Below, piece by piece: positions 11,157-20,989 of a stretch of 64,000 nucleotides of DNA (positions are counted from its first letter, which is position 1; each line of letters begins with the position of its first letter). Source of the DNA: Anodontia alba. Its lineage: Eukaryota > Mollusca > Bivalvia > Lucinida > Lucinidae. Below the pieces are notes generated by a model, which was not told the DNA's origin, did no database searches, and saw only the letters and a list, made by a program, of their open reading frames with translations. The DNA lies in contig OZ024823.1 of NCBI GenBank assembly GCA_964016985.1, positions 24,063,320 through 24,127,319 on the forward strand, given 5' to 3'. The translations under genes were made by a program, and so were the position numbers.

Positions 11157-11732
11157 ATGAGGCAGTGGAGACGTGTTCTTTTTACGGACGAGTCTAGGTT
11201 CCCTCTCTGTCGCGCAGATGGTCGACGTCGTGTGTACCGACGTCGCGGAGAACGCTTTGCCGACGCCTGTGTTGTCGAACGGGATCGGTTTGGGGGTGGC
11301 TCCGTTATGGTCTGGGGAGGCATTGCTCACGGGATAAAATCACAGTTGATTATTGTTGCGGGCAATATGACCGCAGTAAGTCCCGCTTGTGCAACAACGT
11401 AATCTGATTCTGCAGCAGGACAATGCCCGACCACATGTTGCCCGAGTTTGTCAGGTTTTCCTGGCAAACAATAACATCGCACCACTAGCATGGCCACCGT
11501 AAAGTCCAGATTTGACCCCAATAGACCACATGTGGGATGAGCTGGACAGAAGGGTTAGGAAGCGCCGAAACCCCCCCCCCCCCCCCCCCCCCCCGCAACT
11601 CTCGCACAACTAAGGAATGCGTTGATCGATGGATGGAATAACATCCCGATGCGAACTGTCAATGCTTTGGTTAACTCTATCCAAAGGAGAATTAGGGCAG
11701 CAACGGCAGCAAGAGGGGGGCACACCCGATAA
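11157..11732 (+). pseudogene. Tc1-like transposase, middle and C-terminal parts (right arm)
   Basis: Plus-strand reading begins MRQWRRVLFTDESRFPLCRA (first catalytic Asp in FTDES), continues with GGGSVMVWGGIAHGIKSQLI and GNMTA at 11370, then loses frame. After a deletion around 11375-11410 (the left-arm copy keeps about 60 more bases encoding YRDEILRPVAVPLVQQRNLF) the C-terminal half resumes with QQDNARPHVARVCQVFLANN and DLTPIDHMWDELDR to about 11732. The C-run at 11571-11594 also breaks it. Same Asp in place of Glu in PIDHMW as in the left arm, so this is a feature of the source element rather than a late mutation. Confidence 0.78.
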
Positions 11733-11947
11733 TGATTTTCAGTTTGATTTTGATTTCAAGATTTGGGGGGTAGCTACCAATGAACTTCAATAACTCGAGA
11801 CTTGTTGATCACAAACCAATGAACTTTGGAACTTTTGTTCCATACATGTACCGTTTTGTAATCATAGTAAAATATTTAACAAACTTTTTCAAACTTGAAT
11901 GAAATTTAGGAATAAAATTTACCCTGCGTTTCTTTTTCCTTTCAGTA

Positions 11948-12290
11948 TAGCTAAAATCGTTTTGATCAGAAATCCAAGATGGCGGCCATCTTGAAAATCT
12001 ATTTTTCCCTTCTTCTTCTGAACTGAAAGGCCAGTTGACTCGAAACTTGGTAGGAAGCATCGGGATGACTTGTAGATCAAAAATAGCTCAAATCATTGCG
12101 ATAGGAAATCCCAAATTGTGGCTATGGTGGCCATCTTGAAAATCTTGTTTTGAACTTTTTCACTGAACCGAAAGGGCAATTGACTCAAAGTTCATTGGAA
12201 GTATCGAGGTGACTTGTAGATCTACAGTAGCTTAAATAATTCTGAATGGAAAGCCAAGATGGCTGCCATCTTGTTTATGGTTATTATATT
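11948..12290 (+). repeat. 145-bp minisatellite array, part 2 (about 3 diverged units)
   Basis: The interrupted unit resumes at AGCTAAAATCGTTTTGATCA and is followed by two more units near 12048 and 12190 with increasing divergence (ATGGTGGCCATCTTG at 12124, AAGATGGCTGCCATCTTG at 12255). From 12290 to 12588 lies the unique right end of the 3.9 kb element, including CTCAGGTGAGCGACC. Confidence 0.85.
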
Positions 12291-12588
12291 TCCCTGCCAC
12301 TGTGCTGTTTACATGTATAAAATCATGATTCTTCAGAAACCACTTAGCCAATTGCCTCCAAATTTCACAATGATCCTACTGTTGAAATGTGATCGAGAGT
12401 TTGTTCAAATGATCACGCTCCATTGACTGTCATGCTATATATAATATTCTTCTTCAAAATTAAGAACTGCTTAAAGGATGATCTTTTCATTAGTTGCGGT
12501 GACAGGATTGGAAAAATGTTGCATAACATCTGCATATCTGCAGTGGCTATGTCACTCAGGTGAGCGACCCGTTGCCCGTGAGCCTCTT

Positions 12589-14723
12589 GTTTTTGTTTTG
12601 CTCTTGGACAGACAGACGAGTGGATAGATGGACAAACAGATCGTTAGATAGGAAAACTGCTGAGGACTAAGACCATTTCTCCTCTCGCAGTCCCTCAACC
12701 TTAATTCTGATGCAGATCCAAATCACAAATATATGTTCGGTCCGCATAGAGGTCCTCTAAACCTCAAAGGTCTACTTATAAAAATCTTCCAAATCTGATA
12801 GTGACATTACTTTAACAAATCTGCGCAATGTTTACTACCATATTCTCCTGTAATATATAGTGACAACAGTGGTACTAGTTATCTGCATTCCTCCCCTCCC
12901 TTGTAAATAACGGCATAAATATTTAACACCAAAATCACCAAGGCAACTAGATAATATAGCTGTTACAGCGTAAAACATAGATTGTCGAAGTAACTGAATA
13001 ACACCTGTGCTCTAGAAACTGACGTTTTCTAAAGTTTTCCAGTCCATATGATAAAGATTTTGGTTCGCTAATTTTATTTCTGCATTAAATCAGTGCTTTG
13101 CTATTTCACAGATATTCTGAACCAAATTATAATATTAAAATTGTGTAAAGTTGTCTTTTTTATGACGTACGCTGTAAGGGATAAACGATTACCATCATTA
13201 AGCTTTGTTTTAGTGCATAAGACTATACAGTCACCTTTGACTGCTAGTCAGGTTCGATCTCTATTGTCTGTTGGATCACATTGCCGCTCTACACTGCTGT
13301 CAGTCGTATCATTAATCCATCTACTCTTACTTACACATTGCTCCATGTTGTATTATTTATACATTAAAAATACAGCGTTATTTTGCGTTTAGAAATCAAC
13401 CTTCGCCCAAAGCATACTTTGAACAGCATTTATATCTTATAATCCAGAATAAGTGGTCATCTACCAGGCCTTCCTAGTGGGATCCATGTTCCCTTGTTCC
13501 CTAAAAATAATCGGCCTTGTTCCCTAAAAGTGATTTTCAAAATTTCCATGTCCCCTGTTCCCCAGAATTAGTTTCGTTTCTTTATACCCTTGAAATATTT
13601 GCCAATGTTGCCTTGTTCGCTGAAAATAAATGGGCATGTTCTATCAAATCTTTATCTATAAATTAAAAAAACAGGATTAATTTCGTTCAAAACAAAACTT
13701 CTCCCACTTGGGGATCATATTAAACATACTTTTAACAGCATTTATGTCTTATCATCCAGAATAAGTGTTAACTTACGCAGCAGATTAACGTTTCCTACCA
13801 TGGATCCCACTGGGAGGGCCTGGTAGATGACCACTTATTCTGGATTATAAGATGCTTACAGAAATTACTGTTTTAAAAATAAATGTTTTTTTTTTTTTTT
13901 TTTTTTTTTTTTTTCTGGCCTTTGTAAAATAACGTGTCCGCTGTCAGTCGTGTCATATACTGTTGTCAGCCAAAACGGCACGATACTTTATAGGGTGTGC
14001 TCATGAGCTTCCAACAACACGCCTACCAAACTAATGATTGCGTAACCGTCGGTTTAATAAGCAAAAGAATTAGATTGACGTCCGGTTTGAAATTCGTTGA
14101 CTCAAAAACATTCTGTCTATGATGGGCGATGTAAACTTTTCGAGTAAACAATTCGAAAATCTGGGAGTACTGTTCTGGGGCCCATGGATATCCACGTTTG
14201 TGGTGTGAATATGAGACCACCTACTTCGCGCATTTTGGCTGAATTACTTTGAACGTATCGAGGGTATGCTGATAGCCGTCAAGAACACGTGGGATTAGGT
14301 GATGTATATGGATGTTTATTGGATTTTGCGGCTGGTTAGAAGTTTAGGATATCATCAGGCATGCACGACAGACATATATGTTTGCATAGCTGAAGGGCAT
14401 TTTGGTTGACGACGCAGCATGACTGAGAAACCTCAGATGGAAATGTCGAAAATCCTTGGTTGCGCATTAGATCTATAAAAATAATAAACTTTGCAACCAT
14501 AAAATTCTTTATTTCGCTTACACAGCTCTGGAATTACATCCGGCTTTGTAAAAGGGAGTTTTTCTTAGCCTACCTCATCAGAACTGCATTTGTGTTTCGG
14601 AATTAACAGTAATTAAGATTAAACAATATACATGTACGAACTTCCAAAATGCTGTGTCTAAGGATTTCTACAAATGTTTATGCTTTCTAACCTTGTTGTG
14701 GTCCTGCAAATGTCTAAATGTAT
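12589..14723. other. Unit A sequence without a supported gene
   Basis: This part of copy A matches 20945-22340 in B and 29045-30425 in C up to about 14026. After that, 14027-14723 is found only in A. Short open frames such as 13093-13392 are conserved between copies only because the copies are recent. A 53-base segment at 13436-13488 is repeated in inverted orientation at 13799-13851; B and C lack the second copy. A T tract of about 33 lies at 13887-13914. Confidence 0.6.
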
Positions 14724-15321
14724 GGCAAGCTGTTTTACTATTCATTATGCAAAATAGATATCTTACATATTATATCAGATATCTTATATAGGATATAAGC
14801 TATCTAATATAGGATATAAGATATCAGATATACTAATTCAGATATCTCATTTACTATATTAGATATATCCTATATATGATATCTGATATAATGTATGAGA
14901 TAGCTTATTTAATCCCACATATAAGATATCTAATTTATCATATAAGATATCTTATTTGTTAAATAAGATATCTTATATATTAATATAGATATCTGATATA
15001 CTAAATAAGATATCTGATATACTAAATGTGATATCTTAGTTGATTGAATAAATGAGATATCTTTTTAGTAAATTAGATATCTTATATGCTACATAAGATA
15101 TCTTATATAGCCTATCAGATATCCTATATAGCATATTAGATATCTAATATGTCAATTAAGATATCTTATATAGTATATAAGATATCTCAATCGACATATT
15201 ATATATCTTATTTATAAAAGATATCTGATATAATATATCAGATATCTTATATATTATATAAGACATCTGATATATTTAATCAGATATCTGTTTTATAGAA
15301 TAAATAATAAAACGGCTTGCT
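14724..15321. repeat. TIR-bounded GATATC palindrome array A1
   Basis: The array is bounded by GGCAAGCTGTTTTACTATTC at the left and the inverted AATAATAAAACGGCTTGC at the right. Between them about 28 copies of the palindrome AGATATCT or GATATC lie roughly every 20 bases, linked by AT-only words such as TATATAGGATATA, ATATACTAAATA and TATATAGCATAT. A typical unit is AGATATCTAATATAGGATATA (21 bp). The sequence carries almost no coding potential. Confidence 0.85.
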
Positions 15322-15960
15322 GGCAAGCCGTTTTACTATTTATTATGCATTGTATCAGATATCTTATATAGGATATAAGATATCTAATATAGGATATAAG
15401 ATATCTGAATTAGTATATCAGATATCTTATATCCTATATATATCCTAATATAGGATATAAGATATCTGAATTAGTATATCAGATATCTTATATCCTATAT
15501 AAGATATCTTATATCCTATATAAGACATCTGATATATCATATTAGATATCATTCATTTCCACATGTTTTCTTAGTAACCATATAAGATATCTTATCTGTT
15601 AAATAAGATATCTTATGTCTTAATATAGATATCTGATATACTAAATGAGATATCTTATTTGATTTAATAAATGAGATATCTACTTAAATAAATAAGATCT
15701 TAAATCCTATATAAGATATCTTATATAGCATATCAGATATCTTATATAGCATATAAGATATCTTATATGTCAATTAAGATATCCTATATAGCATATCAGA
15801 TATCTTATATAGCATATAAAATTTTAATTGACATATCAAATATCTTACTTATAATAGATACCTGATATAATATATCAGATATCTTATATAAGATATAAGA
15901 TATCTGATATATTAAATTAGATATATGATTTATAGAATAAATAGTAAAATGGCTTACCTT
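15322..15960. repeat. TIR-bounded GATATC palindrome array A2
   Basis: This second array abuts the first: GGCTTGC-T-GGCAAGCC at 15315-15330 is where the right terminus of A1 meets the left terminus of A2. The right terminus is GAATAAATAGTAAAATGGCT, ending at about 15957. Content is the same kind of AGATATCTTATAT units, with linkers TAGGATATA, TAGCATAT, and CAATTAA. Confidence 0.85.
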
Positions 15961-16599
15961 AAAAATAAGAGGAAAAACGTGTTTTGAGGTTTTCTTTTTC
16001 GTGGTGAAATGCATTTCTGTCCGATTTTATATGGTTAAGTATTAGATTGTCCAGTTGTGAATTCGATGAACGAATAAGGGTATTTGGTCTAAACTCCCTT
16101 TCTGGAAGTGCTAGCACATGACTATTGCCATGACATATCTAAGTGTGAGCCATTAACTGTATTGAAATATTAAGATATAGTACATATTTGTGGGACAACT
16201 ACTGATGGACAAGGATACTGAAATACTAAATGTCAAGCTTAATTGACTGAACATGGTTTTAATTCATAAATCCTAGAGTATTAAAGGCCTCTACAGAGCA
16301 TAAAATGTCATTTTTGATTTTTTTTAATTGTATTGTTTGGTTACGAATAAGATTGTCTGGTTAAGCATTCGAAAGTCATAACACAGCTTTTCATCTGGTA
16401 CAATGACTCATTGTTCAGCTTTAGTCATAACACAGCTGTTCATCAACAATGACTCATTGTTCAACTTTAGTTGTCTCTTTGCATGGCATGTGTATATTCT
16501 GTCCTTTTTTTACGCTGATTGCATATGTTGTAGACTCGATACCTTTTACAGGCTGATCATTTGCCTTTTATCTGGGTTGGAACCCATTTTATAATACAT

Positions 16600-17030
16600 T
16601 TGTATAGCTTTACAAATGGCGGACAAAATCAATCCTCCTGTGGAAGAGGTCAAACATGTAATATATGCCAGAAAGCGTTTTCTAATTTAGTGTCGTATCC
16701 GAAAAGACATATCATTGACATGCACCTGAATTATTCGGAAGCTTGCTAGTTTAGTCATCGGAATTTTAAGACCATGTCAAAGTACAGGCGACATGAGGAT
16801 ACTGTTCATAAGAAGGTCAAATGCATGCTGTGGCGATTGTGATGTTTCATTTGGATCCAAGTACCAACTTAACGCGTTACTTCGCAAGAAAACATTCGAC
16901 TGTTCGACTGTCAAAGTAATTTAAAACAACATACTCAATGTTCAGCGAAGCCCACAGTCCTAAAACAAAAACAAAAACAAAAAACTTTTGATTGTCAGCA
17001 TTGTAGAAAACAGTTTAGTTTCGCATGTGC
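16600..17030 (+). pseudogene. C2H2 zinc-finger gene fragment, copy A
   Basis: The reading TCNICQKAFSNLVSYPKRHI followed by IDMH gives a C-x2-C-x12-H-x4-H finger. After an in-frame TAG at about 16748 comes FSHRNFKTMSKYRRHEDTVH, which fits the back half of a second finger, and then CGDCDVSFGSKYQLNA. Copy A has lost 46 or so bases here (present at 24945-24990 in B), which removes the histidines of the third finger. The fragment is decayed; it may be a retrocopy or part of a lost gene. No link to GT92 is implied. Confidence 0.6.
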
Positions 17031-18255
17031 GCCCAGCGAAGACTCAAATTAGCCCGCGCATCTGCCCAGTCTGATCAGAGTCTTTGCAGGGCACTCTGTG
17101 GGTAGCCAAGGATCCAGAGCGCCTCTAGGCAGACAGCGAAGATACTGATCAGCCTGTGTGTATGCGCAGGCTTATCTGGGTCTTCGCTGGATGCACATGC
17201 AATCTTGTAAGAAATGCTGTGCCCTGGATCATGTAGAAGTGAGTCAGATGTGAAATACAGATCTCTGATGCTGTTGTACGAACAGCTATGGTCTAACAAG
17301 GATTAGCTTTCACAAAAAGCACACAATCAATTTTAAAGCTGATTGAGGATTGGCAAAGGTCAGTGTGGGATTTCTATTTTATGCTCCGGTCACTGGGCAT
17401 TATGTTTGTGGATACTATTTGATGGATTAACATCTAACTTGTCATCTTAATGTCAGTCTTCCATCAGCTTTAAGAAAGTAGAAATAAATATGGAGATAGC
17501 CAGGAAATGCCACAGTCACGGATCACATTCTCCCAAACCACAGGATAAGGACTGAATGACATAAAACAATAGAAAATTAACTACGGCACAACATTTCCTA
17601 CAAGACTGCATATAGGCCCAGCGAAGACTCAGATCAGCCTGCGAATTCGCACAGTCTGATCAGTCTTTGCATTGTGGGTAGCTGAGGGTCCAAAACGTCT
17701 TCCTGCGGACAGCAACGATTCTGATCAGCCAGCGCAGATGCGCAACTGATCTAGATCTTCGCTGGGCGTACGATAAGTCTTGTAGGAAATGGTGTACCCC
17801 GGTTCAAATAGCACTTTCTCAGAAACAGAAGTAACTAGCGTAGAGAAACTGCAATAGAAATAATATCGCCTTGGAACAGTCACTAGCTAAGACTGTTGCG
17901 GCTTAAATCTGGTTTGGACTGTTTAGATTTATTTTACTTCACTGCAGTTGATAAGTACCATGTGGCGACCGTAAAACGTCTCATCGTACTTCACAATTAT
18001 TTCCTTTGGGATCATCCAGTCCATTCAAGCGAAAACGTGCCTTCGAACATGCTCAACATGCAGAGATTCAGACAATCTTGCGCATGCGCAGTGTCATCCG
18101 GGCCGTTGCTCTGCAGTCATATGCGTCTGCAGTATTCAATGTTTCTGTTAGTGAACAGTGAAAGCCCTGATCAGACTGGCGGATGTGCAGGCTGACCTGG
18201 ACCTTCGCTGTCCGCATATGCCCGAAGATACGTTTTCGCATGGCGCGGCCCATCT
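17018..18255. repeat. Cluster of GATCAG/GCGCAG palindromic repeats, copy A
   Basis: Three related repeats: 17018-17215, 17605-17800 and about 18000-18255. They start around GCCCAGCGAAGACTCAGATC and end around GATCTGGGTCTTCGCTGGGC, so each is a foldback unit with AGCCTGCGC and CAGTCTGATCAG inside. The third pairs CATTCAAGCGAAAACGTGCC with CGTTTTCGCATGGCGCGGCC. Such palindromes are abundant in heterodont bivalve sequence as I recall it. The short minus-strand frames across them are not genes. The same clusters are at 25138-26350 and 33150-34900. Confidence 0.75.
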
Positions 18256-18326
18256 ATTATAGTGGTGAAGTTAGACAAAATGAGCTGATAATTTTGTCCA
18301 ATTTTTAATTAGTGTTATATTTTCAG

Positions 18327-19293
18327 GTACAAAAATGCGATCTTCACTTGTCCTATCCCCGTAAGAAATGCTACTGCAGTGACTATAAAGCCAAGTGACA
18401 GCAGAGTAAGTGAAGCACAGAATCTGATTAAGATCAAGCAGAGTCCTAAAATGAACAGAACATTCACCATCTGCCTGAGACCACTTCATTTTAACAGAAC
18501 TGTTGCTTTCGACATTGTTGAGTGGATAGAGTATTACAGATTAATGGGCGTGGACCATTTTGTCATATACAATTTTACATCTGATCCGTTGACAGACAAA
18601 GTTTTAAGATATTATGTGAATACAGGACTGTTAGAGGTCGTTCAGTGGCATATACCAAATCACGTTATACCAAAGAAACATTACTACGAGTTGGTGAAAT
18701 ATAATGAGATCCATTCAGCCGGTCAATTTGCAATGAACAATGACTTTCTGTACAGGGTGTACTGGAGCTCTAAGTTCGTAATAAACGTGGATCTGGACGA
18801 ATTCATCGTCCCTTTGGATGGCTCTACCGATTTCAAGAAATTAATAGCAAAGCTTCCGTCGAATGTATGCCATTATCTTATTAGAAATACCCTTTTCCCA
18901 TTGACTCTGGGACAGACCAAAGAACAATTTTATAATAGGGACGCATCTATCAAATATAATCTGAAGACAGTTTTGTACAGAAAAAGAAACGATTACATTT
19001 TTCCACTACGATGGAGAACAAAATATATAGCGCACACAAAATGTTCAAAACTTCTCTGGTTACACAACGTTCTTGAATATAGGGAATCGGACCTGGCAGT
19101 CGAAAAACACGTCGTTGACGAGAATACTGCTCTCGTGTTTCACTATCGAAAGCCATTTGAAAAACCTGTGTTTCCAATTAAACAAAATGTTCAAATAGAG
19201 GACAAAAGGTTCCAACCATTCGCTGATGCACTGGTCATTAATGTTAAAGCCGCCTGGAACCTGATTGGTTTCCCTTCGAACGTTCCCGAATGA
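18327..19293 (+). CDS. Glycosyltransferase family 92 (DUF23) terminal exon, copy A
   Basis: The exon starts after the acceptor TTTTAATTAGTGTTATATTTTCAG (AG at 18325-18326; polypyrimidine is modest) in phase 1 and reads YKNAIFTCPIPVRNATAV before the first in-frame GTG used by some predictors; it ends at TGA 19291-19293, giving about 321 residues. GT92 marks are TICLRPLHFNRTVAFDIVEW, IEYYRLMGVDHFVIYNF, HYYELVKYNEIHSAGQFAMN and, at 18784-18810, INVDLDEFIVP with the DxD-type metal/sugar-nucleotide site. Members are Golgi type II membrane enzymes; those studied transfer galactose (C. elegans GALT-1, on core fucose). The cytosolic tail, membrane anchor and stem should lie on upstream exons, which I could not find in the window. 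No frameshift or stop within the exon. Confidence 0.85.
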
Positions 19294-19315
19294 AAACGTC
19301 ACATGAACAGGACGT

Positions 19316-19590
19316 TTGCATTACGTTTACATTATGCCTGTTCAAATATATAGAAAATTTCACCTTCAAAAAACTGAAACTTTTCAGATAAAAAAAAAAT
19401 CTGATAGTTTTCCTATTTCTGCTCAAAACATAGATTGTGGGCACTCGTTAGAACCGCCTCGGACCCATAATTTGTGTTTTTGAGCAGAAATAAGAAAACT
19501 AATGTATACTCCTGTAAACCCACATTTTACTATATATAAAACTGGGGTTCAAGGGGGTCAATATTATATAGGCATGTTTTCGTGATGTTA
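19316..19590. mobile_element. MITE just 3' of GT92 stop, copy A
   Basis: The left end CATTACGTTTACATTATGCC and right end GGCATGTTTTCGTGATG are imperfect inverted repeats. The middle holds TTTCTGCTCAAAACATAGAT, TCGTTAGAACCGCCTCGG and TTTTTGAGCAGAAATAAG, a large palindrome of which the central half is lost in A and B. Related copies are at 27415-27689, 35955-36243 and 47665-47950. The position a few tens of bases after the coding stop in all three GT92 copies shows that it was there before the duplication and would be part of the 3' UTR. Confidence 0.75.
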
Positions 19591-19624
19591 ATATGAACCG
19601 CAACGTGAGAAAACGTACCTACTT

Positions 19625-19770
19625 ACATGTGCGCCTAACGAAGAAACTTTGCACCCTAGGCTATCCAAAATGCGTCCAGTGAAGATTATGATCAGACTGT
19701 GCGACTGCGCAGGCTGATAAGAATCTTCGCTAGGCGCATATGTCCGAAGGAACGTTGTCTGACGTTGCCG
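19625..19770. repeat. GATCAG-type palindrome, 3' part of unit A
   Basis: The sequence from CATGTGCGCCTAACGAAGAA to TCTTCGCTAGGCGCATATG is a foldback with TGATCAGACTGTGCGACTGC inside. Equivalent copies are at 27725-27870 and 36282-36425. Confidence 0.7.
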
Positions 19771-19896
19771 TCAATATGTATGTCTCAGAGGCTGCATACT
19801 GTCGTTGTTATTCGAGTTGAGTCTAAAAATGGACTTAAACAGTTGCATTCATATACAAAGCTGGGACGTTATTAGCGGATCCAGAATTATTTCATC

Positions 19897-19914
19897 GTGT
19901 GTGTGTGTGTGTGT

Positions 19915-19952
<38 letters not shown>

Positions 19953-19988
19953 ATGTGTGTGTGTGGGGGGGGGGGGGGGGCGGGGGGC
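19897..19988 (+). repeat. (GT)n microsatellite followed by G run, unit A
   Basis: GT repeats of about 68 bases lead into a run of 14 G, C and 6 G. The equivalent in B (about 27996-28062) is shorter, and in C (36539-36560) it is almost lost. The G-rich end could form a G-quadruplex on the plus strand. Open frames here encode only C/V or G and are artefacts. Confidence 0.9.
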
Positions 19989-20814
19989 TGGGAATATAAA
20001 ATTTAATCGGGGATTCAATTTCATTATAAAATCCGTATTACCTTTACCTTGGACCCGTTTTGTCTCTGTCTTTGGACAGGTTCTGCAACAGATTCAGGAG
20101 GCTGTTGTCATATAGTCTGATGATCGACCCTTCGTCGTTCAATTAAAAAGGGAAGCAACGTTATCAGCTATGATTGGGTTAAACCATGCAGGCAGTGTGC
20201 CGCAATATATCCATGTTGTGACATATCCTTTTTCAACGAATGACATTTTTTTCAATTTGGTCCGAAAAATCAGTTTTGCTAACAATTTTTCAGAAGTTAT
20301 AGACTGAATTGCCATAAAATGCAGAGTCGGACAGACCTTCCGGCAGCGTAAAATCACGCGTAAAGATCTTTTTCATGTCCCTGCAATTTAATTGAATCAT
20401 TTCCAGTGCCAATTTCTATATTGCCACTTGTGAGACGAGTTCAACTGTGTCTTATATACATATCACAGGATGATGACCCGTCCTATGAAAATAACTTGAT
20501 CATGTGACGCACAACTTACAAATTTGTTGGAGGTTCCCGTTTTAATAAATGTCATGCGTAAAAATGGCATATTTGTAATTTTCGCAGAGTTATTACCAAT
20601 GATACCATAATCTGTGTCTAACTCGCAGCACAAAAACAATATTGGATTGGACAGTTTTAGATGATTATGTATCGGACGCAAAGAATTGCTCATGCGTTGT
20701 AATATGTCCAGCTTTATTCCTTGGCACACAAGATTTCCACGTGAGAGCATTTACGTTAACCAAAATCATATATCATATCAGCCATGTATTGCTGCTATCG
20801 AATAAGCACCTCAA

Positions 20815-20950
20815 TTCTTCCAATTTTTAGAGTTGCTTTATTTGCAGATTTCTTGTTGTTTTTGTTTGTTTTTTTTTTTTTTGTTGTTGTTGTTATTTTC
20901 GTGTGTTTGTTTGTTGTTGTTTCTTTTATTTCTTTTTTGTTTGTTTTTGT
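20815..20950 (+). repeat. T/G-rich low-complexity stretch, unit B (empty site of 3.9 kb element)
   Basis: TTTG and TTG repeats. The corresponding place in unit A (8625-8670 and 12588-12600) is split by the 3.9 kb element; in unit C the stretch (28920-29050) is longer because of T-run expansion. Confidence 0.8.
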
Positions 20951-20989
20951 TTTGCTCTTGGGCAGACAGACTAGCGGACAGACGGACAA

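Larger units (their letters stand above)
10545..11945. mobile_element. Rearranged Tc1-like transposon, palindromic, in TA site
   Basis: TIRs start CTGAAAGGAAAAAGAAACGC and are flanked by TA on both sides (10543-10544 and 11946-11947). The host sequence on the two sides joins into a normal 145-bp minisatellite unit. The arms 10545-11150 and 11340-11945 are inverted copies of the 3' half of the transposase gene, and the centre (about 11150-11340) holds one copy of the middle part with FTDESRF. Thus the element is a head-to-head palindrome rather than a simple Tc1. A C-run of 20 or more at about 11571-11594 interrupts the right arm. Confidence 0.88.
8671..12588 (+). mobile_element. 3.9 kb bivalve-type non-autonomous element with minisatellite core
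   Basis: The element begins at about TTAGCTCACCTGAGCACAAA and a small hairpin (GAGCACAAAGTGCTC) and ends with CACTCAGGTGAGCGACCC and GTGAGCCTCTTG. I recall this pair of ends from many bivalve sequences, where the GTCCGTCGTCCGTC stretch (8730-8755) follows the left end. Inside are about 14 units of a 145-bp minisatellite and, within that array, a Tc1 insertion. Copies B and C give the empty site: TTTTTGTTTG-TTTTTGTTTTGCTC at about 20935-20955 and 29035-29055. No transposase of its own is encoded. The superfamily is unknown to me; exact ends are uncertain by a few T/G bases because the target is a T/G-rich run. Confidence 0.8.
8128..20196 (+). repeat. Tandem segment copy A (with later 3.9 kb insertion)
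   Basis: First of three head-to-tail copies. The start at TTTGCCGCAGAATATCCATG aligns with 20197 and 28272. Without the insertion at about 8671-12588 the copy is about 8.1 kb, the same as copy B. Compared with B and C it lacks about 130 bp near 8300 (present at 20350-20485) and about 65 bp near 8620 (present at about 20815-20885), but has about 700 bp at 14027-14745 that is missing from B and C. The unit holds the GT92 terminal exon near its end. Confidence 0.9.

Noticed and set aside
9435..11730. Complete active Tc1 transposase
   Set aside because: The N-terminal DNA-binding half is missing and the right arm has a deletion and a long C run; only part of the gene is present, in a palindrome.
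13093..13392. Frame conserved at 13093, 21496 and 29594
   Set aside because: It ends or shifts differently in each unit, has no motif and lies in AT-rich DNA.
16561..17040. Intact zinc-finger gene
   Set aside because: The in-frame TAG is shared by all three units and histidines are lost in A and C.
17075..18253. Minus-strand frames conserved in units A, B and C (for example ending YPQSALQRL)
   Set aside because: Conservation follows from recent duplication of the GATCAG palindromes, not from coding; substitutions do not favour third positions by eye.
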